DNA from: Adineta vaga
Taxonomy: Eukaryota > Rotifera
DNA length: 64,000 nt
Assembly: GCA_021613535.1 (NCBI GenBank)
Contig: CP075496.1
Location: 14,446,001 to 14,510,000 of the forward strand
Direction of reading: 5' to 3'
Below the pieces are notes generated by a model, which did no database searches, was not told where the DNA came from, and saw nothing but the letters and a program-made list of their open reading frames with translations. A program made the position numbers and the translations under genes. Of this stretch, positions 32,450 to 44,770 are shown piece by piece; the stretch's first letter is position 1, and each line of letters begins with the position of its first letter.

Positions 32450-34252
32450 ATGAATATTTTCTTCAATAAACGTTTATCAAGTCTATTAAACCAAACAATT
32501 TGCAATTTCTCAATTAAATTTTGGCTTATCTTAATTTGTTTTATCATCATAATAATTCTTGCTTTCATTCCTCTTTATCTTCTTAATCGAAAAATTCAAA
32601 TCAATGATATACAACGTATGTTATTTTATATATATCCGCTTTTTTCCCCATTAATTTAATTTAATCTTAAAAAAATACGTAATTTCCTAGAAAAACCAAC
32701 AATTTATAAAAATACATTTTATATTCGATGGTTTAATTCATCTCCAGATGGTTATGAAAGGCCAATATTAAGTATAAATAATGAAATATTATGTCCAACA
32801 ATAATTGTAAATGAAGGTGATTTAATAAATATAACAATAATAAATGAATCAAATGAAGATATAACAATACATTGGCATGGTTTATATCAAATTAATACAT
32901 TTGATATGGATGGTGTTCCTGGTATAACACAATGTTCAATATTACCAAATAAAACATTTAATTATATTTATAAAACAAATAATCAAACAGGAACATATTG
33001 GTATCATTCACATAAATCAATTCAATATGGTGATGGTCTTAAAGGTATTTTAATAATTCAAGATAAAAATGATCCATTTAAAACTTTTTATAAAAATGAA
33101 GACATTTTTCAAATAACTGATTGGTATCATAAACCTGTTTATATTTTATTAAAAGAATATTTAAATTTACGAATATCAGAACCATTACCTGATACATTAC
33201 TTTTCAATGGTATTGGACAATTTAATTGTATTTTAAATAAAACATGTCAATTTTATCGTTCCTTTATTAAGAAAAATTTAACAAAAAGATATCGAATAAT
33301 AAATACATCAATTTATGCAAGAATAACATTAACTATTGATAAACATCAAATGAAATTAATTGAAATGGATGGAATTTATTTAAATGGAAATCAAATTGTT
33401 GAAACACTTCGTTTAAATCCAGGACAAAGATATTCATTTTTATTAAATGGAAATCAAAATTCTTCGGAAAACTATTGGATAAAAGCAATAATTCATCCAT
33501 TTATTAATTTCAATCATCAATATAATATTTCAAATAATTCTTTTGTTTTAGCAATTCTTCAATATGAAAATAATTCATTTTTACCATCAATTAATTCATT
33601 AAATAATAATCAATTTATTATTAATCAATCGATTATTAATGGAGAAATATTTAGTGATGAATTAAATTTAATTCCAATGAATTTAACAAAATATCAAATA
33701 CCAAAAAATGAAAATATTCAAACTTTTATTTTTAATTCTAAATTTCAAGATAATTCAGGTTTTATTTTTAATAATCAAACATTTATTCATCCAGAAAATT
33801 TTACATTATTATCATTAATTCTTCTTCAAGAAAATTCATCAAAAATCGCATGGCCTTCAACAATTCAAATTGAAAATAATCAAATTATTGATATTATTAT
33901 AAATAATATTGATTATTCATCACATCCATTTCATTTACATGGTCATCATGTTTGGATTTTAGCACAGGGAAAAACAAATGATGGATATTTAAATGAAACA
34001 ACATATAAAAATATAATTTATAATGAAATTAATCCTGTTTATCGTGATACATTTACAGTTAATCCATATTCATATATTATTTTTCGTTTTCAAACAAATA
34101 ATCCTGGAATTTGGATGTTACATTGTCATAATGATTGGCATCTACAAATTGGTATGGCTATGGTTTTTATTGAATCAATTCATTTAATTCAACAATCTTA
34201 TTATCAAAAGAATTTTACCTATCTTTTATCTCAACAATGTAAACTATACTAA
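32450..34252 (+). CDS. Membrane-anchored multicopper oxidase (laccase-like)
   Basis: Two exons, 32450-32615 and 32691-34252 (575 residues). A single N-terminal helix (FWLILICFIIIIILAFIPLYLL, about residues 25-46) after a basic start suggests a type II anchored extracellular enzyme. Three cupredoxin domains follow. All copper-binding motifs are present: HWHG (site 1), YWYHSH (site 2), HPFHLHGHHVW (site 3), and HCHNDWHLQIGM (site 4, with the His-Cys-His bridge and an axial Met). Laccase-type enzymes oxidise phenols, catechols or metal ions and reduce O2 to water. The substrate cannot be told. Many N-glycosylation sequons. Low intron number compared with neighbours. Confidence 0.88.
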
Positions 34253-35423
34253 CATTTATTTCTCTCTGCTTTTTCTTAGAAAAAGTTATGAGATAAAATT
34301 TTTATCTTTATTAGTAAGTGACGTTCTTGAAATAAATAATGTCTCTTCAAGAAGAATGTATTAGAATTTTATATTGATTTATATAATCTAATCATGAGTA
34401 ATTCCTTCTTTTTTTACAGATAAGAAAAAGAATAACTTATCGGAGTTGTATATTATTGTAATTATCTTTTCAACGAGCATTTTGATACAATTCTATTTAT
34501 TGTCTATTTCGTTTCACTTCTTTTACCAATGATATCTCTCAGAACATTGCCTAAGTTTGTCCTAAAATTGATTCATTTCGTTTGGAAATCAAAACGAAAT
34601 ACAGTTGAAATAATAACATGTATTCCTAGCAGAAGACAAATAATGATTAATATGACTTACTACGGGAGCTACCGTCCTCAACGGCATAAAAAATGTTGTC
34701 TTGCCTCGTTTGAAAACATTTGTTAAACATTTTGTTCGTCAAAAATGAGTGATATTTATAGATGCGTACTGACCGCGCTTATGCGCAAAAATGAGTAGAG
34801 ATACAATGTAGCAATTATACTTTGCTTTTCGTTCAATTAGTTTGTTTTTGGAATGTTGGCGAATATATAAGAAATAAAAATAAAATACTACGATAATAGA
34901 TGTAGTTCATTTGCTTTTATGCATTTTTTGGCAAAATATGTTGAATACGAAAATTGTGTTACTGCTCACACAAAGTAGAAAACAAAATATCTAAATCCAA
35001 AGGTCATTGTCAACTAAACTGAATATCATATTCTTACTAAAAGGATTTGTGTTTAAAATTCTTTAGTCATAATAAATTTATTATCAGAAAAAAGAGCAAT
35101 ATCTAACTGACGAGCACAAATATAAATATGTTTGTACAAGTACATATTTGGGCATACATAAGATCATAGAAGAAACAGGTAAATTCAAAAAGAAGAAAAG
35201 ATTCAACATGAAAAAGTTAAAGAATAAAAGAAAACAGTTGAGATAGACAAAGGAATGAAGACACTCTGACTATGACATAAAAATTCTCTCTCATTGAATT
35301 TTATTTGCCAGATTTTCATCCGACAATTTTCTCTGAGCGATTGTCCATTTGTTCCAATCATCGTGGTAGTGCACACATTCATACTATTGTTTAAATCTAT
35401 ACAATTAAATAAATTTGTTGAAT
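34253..35423. other. Intergenic
   Basis: AT-rich with no supported gene. Ends at a GC-rich element. Confidence 0.5.
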
Positions 35424-35716
35424 TACCCAGATCGAACGATGCGGTCCGTTTACGACCTTTACGGTATAAAAACGGATACTATACTGGCCGTAACACTGAC
35501 CGTATTATCGGGCGCAGTAATACGGTCCGTTCTGTATCCGTACATAGCCGAAAAGTAGCCGTTTCGGAGGAGAATACAGTGCGTTTACGATGCCGTAAAT
35601 CTGTGCCCGTGATTACGGAACAAAACGGTTGATTTTCGGCCGTAAAGTCACCGTTTTGTCACGGTTTACATTCCGAAAACACATTGTAAACGACCCCGTT
35701 TTCATTGACCTGGGTA
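35424..35716. mobile_element. GC-rich TACCC-ended palindromic element A (MITE-like)
   Basis: Begins TACCCAGATCGAACGATGCG and ends TTGACCTGGGTA, an inverted-repeat pair. The interior is packed with ACGGT/ACCGT pentamers in both orientations (e.g. GACCGTATTA with TAATACGGTC; ACGGATAC with GTATCCGT). It shares ends with element B at 45033-45300. TA at both edges is compatible with a TA target site. It has no transposase, and open frames through it are composition artefacts. Confidence 0.65.
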
Positions 35717-35813
35717 GAAGAGAAATGGACGATATTTTTGACGAATTCATATTCTATATTCGGTAATGTCATTTTGTAGAATGAAGCTAGATCAGAAAAG
35801 AAAAGAAAAATGA

Positions 35814-36220
35814 TCAAGGAATATTTTGTAACTTATCAAGAGCTAAAGCATCAGGTCGATCGAATTGCCCTTCAATAATATCCGGAATTGGTAATTTATC
35901 ATCTTCGTATGGAAGAATAGAATTGTGAATCATTTCAGATAATGTGTGATAGAGATTTATGAATGATTTCTATAGTAGAGGGAAATTACCTGTTCTCCTT
36001 GATATAATACCCATTTGAGGATACATTCAACGACCTTTTCCATAGAGTTTTTGTTGAAAGGTTTTACGATTTTACCCATATCTTCAAGAACTGCTGCAAT
36101 GACGCGCACAAAATGACCAGCACGATTAGCTGTATGTTGGAACTAAAATACAAATAATAAATAAACCATAAAGGGAAATTATCGTCTCTAAACGCTTACG
36201 AATTGATTATCGATTGCCAT
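35814..36220 (-). CDS. Small three-exon gene, 109 aa, unknown function
   Basis: Exons 36200-36220 (MAIDNQF), 35990-36142, 35814-35969 join exactly in phase 0 with standard splice ends. The protein is alpha-helical in look and soluble, with FQHTANRAGHFVRVIAAVLE, MEKVVECILKWVLYQGEQ and a Pro/Asp-rich end, PYEDDKLPIPDIIEGQFD. Its codon pattern and clean exon structure argue for a real, conserved gene, but I do not recognise it. Confidence 0.65.
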
Positions 36221-37716
36221 TTTTTAATAGATTAAAATATAAATAATGTTTTCTTTCTCACTGTACCTTTAGGGTTTATTGAGCACGTATATTTTCCTCT
36301 TTGTTTCTATTCAACTGACTCTGTATAACAATGATTGTTGTACTGTCTTCCAACTCGCTTTAGTTCATTGATATCTTCTTTTATATCGATCAAGACAGAG
36401 AGATATATAATACGTTATTGACGAAAGAATTGACTGATGAATGAATGGATAAAGAATATAAGATACTATCATGGTGGATGGGTGCATAGGTACATAAGAA
36501 AAAGAAAAAGGACCACTCGCGAATGAAAAGAAGGTAGGATTTGATAAGAAAACAGAGAGAGAGAGGATGGACGAGGTCAGTATCTGCTTGAGGGTATGTA
36601 TGATTATTGTCACACTTTTGTATGATGAAAACGTATAATCTTACCATGCTTATTAAATGGTTTAGAGGAAATTCAGATAAAATATTGTAAAGTGGAGATA
36701 AGATAAAGATGTTGATGATATATAGAACAAAGATCGTGGTGGTACTTATCGAATGAAAACACACTATGATAAAAACTGAAATGAATGTGTGTATGAAGAG
36801 AATTATAATCACAAATCTATTTATATGCGTGCATGCCACTAAGAAAAAGAAAGATGACATCCTATGATACATGATAGATATATCGTTCACATCTTCCCCG
36901 CCCCATAATGGATCATGGCAAAAATTAAACCAGAGAAATAAATGTTTCGTCATTGTTAGATATTCGAATAATATTTTCTCTTATATATATATGTACTAAC
37001 GATTGCTATCATCCAATCGAAAAACATTCCCTCGATTCTAATAACTTATACTATATACGTCGAATATCAATCAATCAAATAAAACATTTCAGTTCATTCT
37101 AAAATTCAAACATTCAATGTTAATCTTTATTATTTATTGATTTATTTATGTATTACTTTAATAATTCAGTTGTATTTTCCCTGTCAATTTCAAGTTTATT
37201 TTTCAACCGACTTGATATTTTTCATATTTAACGAATGATTTTCTCTATTCCCTTCGCTGAAGGGAGAGTGATATGAAAAAAGTGAAGATACATTTGTATA
37301 TTTGTTTGTCACAGGTCAAAAATAATAGTATATAAGAATTAACGAATCAAATCTCGTGTTTGTAAAAATCGACCGACTATATGGTTCTATTTTGAACGTA
37401 TGGTATGGATTGCGCGAAAGGAGATACAGTTCGTTCGGTCGACATTTATAAAAAAATCATTTTAAATCAAAATGAACAATGATCCTTATAGAATGTTTAT
37501 TGTTTCAATGAAAATATAATTAATTGTGATCCATTTAATTGTTAACTTATTCTATTATCAATCTTTTTCACCTGTGTACTTCGTTTTCTCTCTGCATTGA
37601 CATGCCTGTTTAAACAGTATTATTAGTGCATTGCTCTACGTTTGTTAATCTGTCAATACGACTACTCACTCATACTTTGCATTGCTGAATATTTCTTTTT
37701 TTAGAATACAATCAAA
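36221..37716. other. Intergenic
   Basis: Repeat-poor AT-rich DNA with GAGA and TA runs. Open frames of 80-190 codons on the minus strand have low-complexity Ser/Ile/Phe content and no supporting features. Confidence 0.5.
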
Positions 37717-37959
37717 TCAGAATAATTCGAAATGTATGATGGAATATTGCTGTGAGCCACCTTGAACGCCTTGATTTAACCAATTAGCTCTATATTGATT
37801 TTCATTTATTGGTATCGAAAATGCATGTCCATCACATCGATCAAGATCAATACTATCAATTAAAGTTACATCAAATTTACCTTTAAATTCAGCTAATTGA
37901 TCTGCACATGACATTCCAGCACAGCCAGCTTCAATGATAAGAGTACGTTTTTTTTTCAT
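37717..37959 (-). pseudogene. FAD amine-oxidase-like protein, 5' fragment only
   Basis: Starting from ATG at 37959: MKKKRTLIIEAGCAGMSCAD, DVTLIDSIDLD, then WLNQGVQGGSQ before a stop. This is the N-terminal dinucleotide-binding fold of flavin amine oxidases (VxGAGxxGLxxA). The first Gly is replaced by Glu (IIEAG), which should disrupt FAD binding. The reading frame ends after 80 codons, whereas family members are 450 or more. Remnant of the family also seen at about 41860-42044. Confidence 0.7.
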
Positions 37960-38562
37960 GAGAAATTCTATTCTATTCAATGATTGAAATGATATTTTCA
38001 AACACTATTTATAGAAGAAATCTTTATATATATTTTTAAGGGAGAAAAGAACAACGAAAAACGAGATTGAATCAGTGCATAGGCAGTCAAGGTTGAAAAA
38101 GAAGATCATGATAACTAATAAATGAGTGCATTACATCGTCGATATTAGATGTACAGATTAATTTATTATATAATACATATTTTTTTCAAAAAAAAAAGAA
38201 ATATTTGCTTATCTCATTGAACTTGTTCAAAGATAATAATATTCTTTTTATTCTATAAAAACTATTCGAAAGACCTATTTATTTCACATTTATCAATAAC
38301 ATAATGTTATTTTCGTTCCAGTTGAGTTATATCATGTTAATCCAATATAAAAAAAGCGAATTTTTCTTCTAAACATTATCTCATGGTCATCGTTGAAAAA
38401 TATTCGCGACGGGTAAATATATCTTGTTTACATCAGAAGGTTGAAGCGCACATTTTTTCTTTCGTTATCGAAATGAAAACATAACATAACATGTGATTCA
38501 TTTTTTTTTCTTCTTTTCTTTCTCTGCATTGATTGAATAGAAAATCCAAATATTATTTTTGA
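37960..38562. other. Intergenic
   Basis: AT-rich upstream flank of the F-box gene; nothing else supported. Confidence 0.5.
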
Positions 38563-40365
38563 ATGATAATGAAAAATGAAAGTTGTCTTGAAAATCTTCC
38601 CAATGAATTATTAATTGAAATATGTTATTATTTAAAATCATTGGATATACTTTATTCATTTTCTTATCTTAATTCACGTTTTCAATGTTTAATAAATGAA
38701 TTTTGTTATCAATATGATTTATCATTTTGTACATTAAATGAATTTCAACGATTAATTTCTTCATCATCATTATTAAATTTATTTTGTTTAAATTTACGAA
38801 AATTAATTTTAAGTAATGAATATTGTCCAGGTAAAATTAAATTATTTCAAGATTTATTTTTTAATAAAAATTTTCCTTTATTAAAATCTTTAACATTAAA
38901 TAATTTAACAAATGAAAATATAAAAATTTTATCAAAAATTTCCTATTTAAAAGAATTAAATATTGAATTTAATTCTTATGAAACATTAACAAATGAAAAT
39001 GAATATTTAATTAATTATAATTTATTTGAAAAAGATAATTCTTTAGAAAAACTTACACTTTATATTGATCAAGGTATTGAAATATTTCAAAAGAATTATT
39101 TCAATACATTATTAACTGATTTAACAATTCAATTAATTTATTTAGATGATTTATTAAGACTTTTTCAACAACTTCCATCATTAATTTATTTGGAAGTTGA
39201 TATTCTCAGAAATCATTTATCAACAATAATAATATCAAAAAATAAAATTTTATTAAATAATTTAAAAGAATTTTATTTACATACGCGAGAAAAAGAAATT
39301 CTTCCTTTTGAACAAATATTAAAACCATTAATATTAAATTTACCTTCAATTGAATATTTATCATTTGGAATTCGAACAAATGATCCGATTTATTCTAATG
39401 GACAAATTTGGAAAGATTTATTTTCTTCAATGTCAAATATAAAAACATTTATTCTTGGTTTAGAAATTGATATAACAATAGATTTATATTATTATTTAAA
39501 TATTGACACAATTGATGAAATCAATGAAATTGTTTTTCAATCATTCAATAAATATTTTCCATCATTTCCAATATCAATTTATAATAATAATCGAACATTA
39601 TTTATTGATAGTATTCCATATAAATTTAATCGTCATCAAAGTTATAGTACAATTCCTCAAGCAAATCATGGCTTTTATACAAATATTCAATTATTAAATG
39701 AAAAACCAAAAAATATTGTTGGACTTTCAATAACTGGTGATCATCAATCAATTGATATGAATGATTATATTGATATAATAAATCGTTTTCCAAAAATCAA
39801 ATGGATTTATTTAGATTCAATAAATATTACAAATAAAAATTTATTAGAAAAGAAAATTTATAAATTAAAATATTTAAAAACATTAATTTATATGCGTTCA
39901 ACTTTTTGTAAAATAAATTCACTATTTTTTCATGAATTATTTTCCAAAAATGAAATAAAAACATTAAAAATTATGTATGGAGATTTAATTTATTATTTAC
40001 GAACATCACAAAATCGAATTGATGGAAGAAATATTGAAAATCTTGTTTTATATGTAAGTGGTGCTGATGGAATAGTTCATTTAATTCATTTAAATAATTT
40101 AATAATAACATTTCCTTATTTAAAATATTTAACTATTGAAGTAACATCAAAGAATTTAATTAAAAAAAATCAATTACAAATTATTAATTATTTATTAAAA
40201 TCCTTTCAAAATCTTCAATCATTTCAAATTATTTCACGAAAAGGAAATTTACATTTTATTCAAAATCACCAATTTCAATCTCAATGTCTTGAAAATATCA
40301 ATGCAACTAATTCTTATTTAATTCTTCAACCAAAATATTTTTCTTTATGGAAATTTAATTCTTAA
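38563..40365 (+). CDS. F-box/LRR protein
   Basis: Single exon, 600 residues. N-terminal F-box (about residues 7-50): LENLPNELLIEICYYLKSLD with YSFSYLNSRFQCLI, the Skp1-binding fold. The rest is a long series of irregular Leu/Ile-rich repeats (FPLLKSLTLNNL, YLKELNIEF, LPSLIYLEVDIL, FPKIKWIYLDSI, KYLTIEV) forming a solenoid that would hold a ubiquitylation substrate. Very AT-rich codons, no TM segment. Intact, in contrast to the relative near 51-52.5 kb. Confidence 0.82.
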   Translation: MIMKNESCLENLPNELLIEICYYLKSLDILYSFSYLNSRFQCLINEFCYQYDLSFCTLNEFQRLISSSSLLNLFCLNLRKLILSNEYCPGKIKLFQDLFFNKNFPLLKSLTLNNLTNENIKILSKISYLKELNIEFNSYETLTNENEYLINYNLFEKDNSLEKLTLYIDQGIEIFQKNYFNTLLTDLTIQLIYLDDLLRLFQQLPSLIYLEVDILRNHLSTIIISKNKILLNNLKEFYLHTREKEILPFEQILKPLILNLPSIEYLSFGIRTNDPIYSNGQIWKDLFSSMSNIKTFILGLEIDITIDLYYYLNIDTIDEINEIVFQSFNKYFPSFPISIYNNNRTLFIDSIPYKFNRHQSYSTIPQANHGFYTNIQLLNEKPKNIVGLSITGDHQSIDMNDYIDIINRFPKIKWIYLDSINITNKNLLEKKIYKLKYLKTLIYMRSTFCKINSLFFHELFSKNEIKTLKIMYGDLIYYLRTSQNRIDGRNIENLVLYVSGADGIVHLIHLNNLIITFPYLKYLTIEVTSKNLIKKNQLQIINYLLKSFQNLQSFQIISRKGNLHFIQNHQFQSQCLENINATNSYLILQPKYFSLWKFNS

Positions 40366-41859
40366 AATATCTTTTGCTTTTTTTTAAAGTTTTTATCATC
40401 TTCAATATAAATTAATAAACAACACGAAATTCAACATTTATTAAAACCTTTTCTCTCGAAAGAATCATGTACGATAAACGAATTAATCCCTTATTAAGTG
40501 TACAATTGTTTTTAAAGAATCTGTTACATATTGAAAGATCTTTGAGAATAATGTAAATATGTAGAAGATATAATTAGTCATATTTGTGAATTCATTGGAT
40601 AAAGGATTTACAATGTATACGAATAGTTGTACAATCGATACAGAGTAAAAGAATCGGTATGAAACATCGGAACCGATATAATGAGTCTCATTTAGTGCAG
40701 AATATTATATTTGATATAGATTATACAAAAAATATGAAATACAAAGTGTAACGCCGTCGCAAAGGTTAATACGCTGAAAAACATTCTAGAATATTCATTT
40801 ACTTTTCATAATCATATAGATTATTTAAAGAAGAACTTTAAAAAAGATGAATTTGTTTATCTTTTTTTATATTAGTAGTTATTTTATCAGTGAATTTTTA
40901 TTTTTTTTTAAAAGAAAATTTAAATTGGTATAAAAAAGGGAAGAAATATTTTGATTTTATAATTGACAATCATCGAGCAATTGGCCAAAGAAACAACAGG
41001 TTTTAATCATGCAGCATTTCAAAGTACATATCCTGCGGTATTTATTGATCATTTTTCATTTCTTGACTACACACATTTATCACTTGTTGATTTGGATGTC
41101 GCACAAAATAATAATCGTGTTTTTGTTCTAACTATATATGGTGCAATCGTTGCTATATAATTTGTATTCTATGTTATTTTGAAATAAAAAATATATTTAT
41201 CTGTGCTAATCAAAAATGACAATTTTTATGATAATAAATCGCTATTCATTCATAAAATTTTGACGGTAAGTGAACGTATAAGTATAAGTAAACCAATTAT
41301 CTATAATATTATTCTAATTAGATCTCGTTTGATCAACAACATGCGTGGTATTTGTTATCGTCAAAAATATCCCGAGGTTCGAAAATCCGGGAGATGCAAT
41401 TAAAACTCTTCTCATGTTCAAAATGATTTAAAAGATAAAATTATTCAATCATCTTCTATTCAAATATTTTCTATTTGAAAAAGAATAATTTGCAACAAAG
41501 AAAACGATGTTTACTTATTGTTTCTATTATTTATTCATCTATGATTCCTTTTTTTCTCAAGGTCTTTCATAAAATTACCCATATAGATTGCTCCAACAAG
41601 GTACGAAACTTATTCTTCATAAAAAAATCCTTGCATATGACATCTAGTAATCTATTGAAGGCAATGTCACTGCAAAACTCCAGTCGACATCTGCACGTTT
41701 TACTTTTTTTGTAATTCTAGACTGATTTTACCATTCAGAAACAAAGAAAGCCACTTTAGTTTTGATCTTAACCGAATTTATATTGCTTATTTTTATGTCT
41801 TATTGAAATAATGCTAAAAAGCTCATCCCGTTTCCAGAAATCGATATTGTAGGTGTTAA
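40366..41859. other. Intergenic, possible gene debris
   Basis: AT-rich. An open stretch near 40963-41160 (NHAAFQSTYPAVFIDHFSFL) looks coding but has no ATG, partner exons or recognised family. Otherwise nothing. Confidence 0.4.
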
Positions 41860-42044
41860 GTTGGACTTATAGTTATATTTATCTGAACCAGTTCATAGTC
41901 AACTTTTATTTGCACGGAGCAGCAACAAATCTTGATACATATGGTTATGTTCATGCTACTTTATCAAGTACACGAAGAGAAATGGTTCGTCTTCAGTATA
42001 TTTATAATTTATATGATACAAGTCTAATCAGTATCATCTGTTGA
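41860..42044 (+). pseudogene. FAD amine-oxidase-like protein, 3' remnant with frameshifts
   Basis: Three frames are needed to read SWTYSYI, then SEPVHSQLLFA, then GAATNLDTYGYVHATLSST. This is the C-terminal FAD-contacting segment (LxxAGxAT...YGYVHxA) of amine-oxidase-like proteins. At least two single-base shifts are required. It is the 3' counterpart of the 5' fragment at 37717-37959 but on the other strand, with an intact F-box gene between. Confidence 0.6.
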
Positions 42045-42167
42045 ACTATTCTTTTATTTACATAACACAAATGAATATGAAATCATAACGTAAGTGTACT
42101 TGTCTTCAAAAAATAACTTTGGAAATGTTTTGGAAAATAAGGAATTCTCTCGATACATCTATATCAG

Positions 42168-42458
42168 TGTGAAGCTAGCACCACGAAACTATGAGTTTTG
42201 TAAAAACGAATTCCCGTCGATAAAAATGAGTCTATTCGACGCAGTATTTGATTCTGCATCGAATGGCGCTGGTTTCATTCACGGAAAAACGATCAGGACG
42301 AAGCTTACCTGGATTTTTATTTTCCTCTCATACTTACATATATAAAAGAAAAATTCGAATAAAATTTTTCCATTCGTTTTCCCGTAAATAAAAGTAGTGC
42401 CATTCGATGCAGAATCAAATTCTGCGTCGTACACACTCTTTTTTATAGACGGGAATTC
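42168..42458. mobile_element. Foldback repeat with 60-bp arms
   Basis: Left arm 42208-42267 (GAATTCCCGTCGATAAA ... TGCATCGAATGGC), right arm 42399-42458 is its imperfect reverse complement (GCCATTCGATGCAG ... GACGGGAATTC). The loop is about 130 bp. Immediately 5' lies ATCAGTGTGAAGCTAGCACC, the same motif as the hairpin at 51078. Confidence 0.65.
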
Positions 42459-43730
42459 ATTCTGTGCAGAGAAATTGCGTGCCGAATGTCGTATAATGAT
42501 GCATATACATGTGTAGAAGACAAATATAGATCAAAGAAAACTTTTTTTCAATGGATGTTGACAACAAAATATAAAATAAATTATCAGCGCATACGTAAGA
42601 AGGAATTCCAAGAACACATAAATTTATCAATTAATATGCAACGTTGCGCAGTTTTACGGAAATAAAACATGAACAAGTCAAATTCAAAACTATATAAATA
42701 TACATAAATGTTTCATGTACTCCAGTACTGATTTCGAGCGTAAAATTATCTAAAGTTTTAAACTAAGAACAATAGGATAAACTTGTAGGGTGAATTTACT
42801 CTAAAGATGGTAAGCCAAGTCGTTTTTCGACTCGAATTAATTTAAATTAAGCCGAGTCAAATGACTTGTGACTTAACTTAAACTATAACTTCAACTCGAA
42901 GATTTTCGAGATGTAACTTGACTTGATCTGTTCGAAATTTTCAGTTATCGATTTTTACTTGTTTGGGTCAAAAAGCCGTTGATTTGCCAATATCTGATCG
43001 CGAAACCATTATCATAGTAAATGGTTGTACATCTTTATATATTTTTTGAACTAATCGATCTTTTCTTTCTTAGGAATGAGAATTAAGGTATTAAACAGTG
43101 CTCGGATGATTATGTACAGCAATCAAATTTTTCGAAGATGATGAGGTCTCAGATGAAAGTAAAATTAGATAGCTTTTCGATCAGACGATTCGCAGTTATG
43201 TTTTTTAAGAAACATAGTGCTACATGAAATATACGAACTCGTTGTAAAGCAGTTCTTATGTGAAGTAAAAGTCAATATTTTTCGCAGAAATACTATGTAT
43301 ATCGAACCTCACAAAAAACCAAATGATTATTAGCAAATAATTGCATACGTTTCGTAATTTTGATTCTCGAGAATAACATCTTAAGTCTCATTAGGTTCTA
43401 TAAAATATTGAATCGTTTGACGATTGCACTTTTCATTTAACAATAATATTCACGAGAAAAAACAAAAAGCAAATGATAAAACCCGTTCTCTTGCAGCAAT
43501 TGTCGACCCCAATTGGTCGTTAACATATGACAATGACGATGGCTCTTAAACATCTTTATATGATTTTCTGGGGTCTAATTAAGTGTAGTTCATTATCAAC
43601 AAAATGATAAGAAATTCAAACAGATGCGGATAAGAGACTGGGACATGATTAACTTTGCTAAATCTCTTTCAACATATAACGCGAATGAAAATAATAGTTA
43701 GAAGGCTTCTTCTAGTGGAGACGCGGGGAG
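42459..43730. other. Non-coding; short-motif island at about 42810-42960
   Basis: No gene. A 150-bp stretch near 42810-42960 is built from degenerate GACTCGA/ACTTGACT-type motifs in both orientations. The rest is AT-rich. Confidence 0.45.
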
Positions 43731-43850
43731 TGCGGTATAGCCCTTTCATACCGCATACCGTACCGTACCGCTCTACTTCTTTTTTTCCTCTACCGTCTCG
43801 TCCCGGTACGGTACGGTACGATACTGATACTACCGGTCTCTGAGGGGGAT
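43731..43850. repeat. TACCG-pentamer GC-rich island 1
   Basis: Consists of CATACCGTACCGTACCG facing CGGTACGGTACGGTACG with a T/C-rich centre, so it can fold back. The right end ACTACCGGTCTCTG reverse-complements to CAGAGACCGG, close to the ACAGACCGG left edge of the island at 50896. Confidence 0.65.
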
Positions 43851-44530
43851 AATACATTCCATAGATACTACAACCATTAAATGAATGTGAAGCCAGATTT
43901 TCATATCAACATAACATTATATTTGTTTGTCGTCGACTGATGATAATCCATTGTTTAATGATACAACCGTTTCGTTCATTGAAAACATTTATCAAAGTTT
44001 TGTTCAAATAAACTGAACTAATATAAGAAATATTCAACATTTTCTTCCTTCTATTCTCTTTTTAATTAATGGTCAGTTGTGTCTGTTTGTAAGAGAAACG
44101 ATTCTATACATTCTAAATATATTCTTAGACAGTCTGTCTGTTCTATTCAATACTTGTCTGTTTAGACGTTTTTTCTTCTTTTTCGTTGAAGAGTCGGTCA
44201 AAAAAATAGACTGTCGGTAGTGATAATCAACATGCTCCTTGTTTAACTGGAACGACAAGGACGAAAGCAAAACTGCATCGAGAAAAACAATTCATTCAAT
44301 TTTCTTTCTGTTCAAATGGTATTTCTACTATTTTTTTTCTTGAGGTTTGGTGGTTTCCTCAATAGAAAAAAATGGACCCACACTGAGTTGTTTGGTAGAA
44401 AGTATTGGTTATATTCAAGAAAAAAAAAGATTTAGTTTAATATATAAACTTAGATCGATAAATCCAACATTACATCCGTTATCGATTTATGAACCTGATA
44501 ATATAAAATGAAAGTTACGAACGTTACTTT
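43851..44530. other. Intergenic
   Basis: AT-rich with no supported gene. Confidence 0.5.
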
Positions 44531-44770
44531 TTAGATACCAAGTTTCTTTGACAATGTACCATTAGAAAAAATTATTATGATACAGAATGAACTACAGATA
44601 GTAAACATTATTCGTTTAGCATCTTTTGATGAGTAAAATAGAATATCATAATAATCCATATCATATACCATACGACCAAATGATTGTGCTACATATACGT
44701 GAAAGACATCTGTGGATTTTTCCAATATCAAAGAAACGATTCCAGCAAGTATCGAACCAACAGGAAACAT
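44531..44770 (-). CDS. Possible membrane-protein fragment
   Basis: Eighty-codon frame from ATG at 44770 with two hydrophobic segments (VGSILAGIVSLIL and IMFTICSSFCIIIIF) around a polar loop MVYDMDYYDILFYSS. No recognised family, no splice partners found. It may be debris of a longer gene. Confidence 0.25.
   Translation of the reverse strand: MFPVGSILAGIVSLILEKSTDVFHVYVAQSFGRMVYDMDYYDILFYSSKDAKRIMFTICSSFCIIIIFSNGTLSKKLGI

Noticed and set aside
35294-35632. 112-codon frame rich in Arg/Val
   Set aside because: Most of it lies in GC-rich element A and only reflects ACGGT repeats.
36365-36953. Overlapping 80-190-codon minus-strand frames rich in Ser, Ile, Phe
   Set aside because: Low-complexity translation of purine-rich DNA, no motif, no splice partners.
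43655-43857. Open frames on both strands over the TACCG island
   Set aside because: Produced by pentamer repeats lacking stops, not by a gene.
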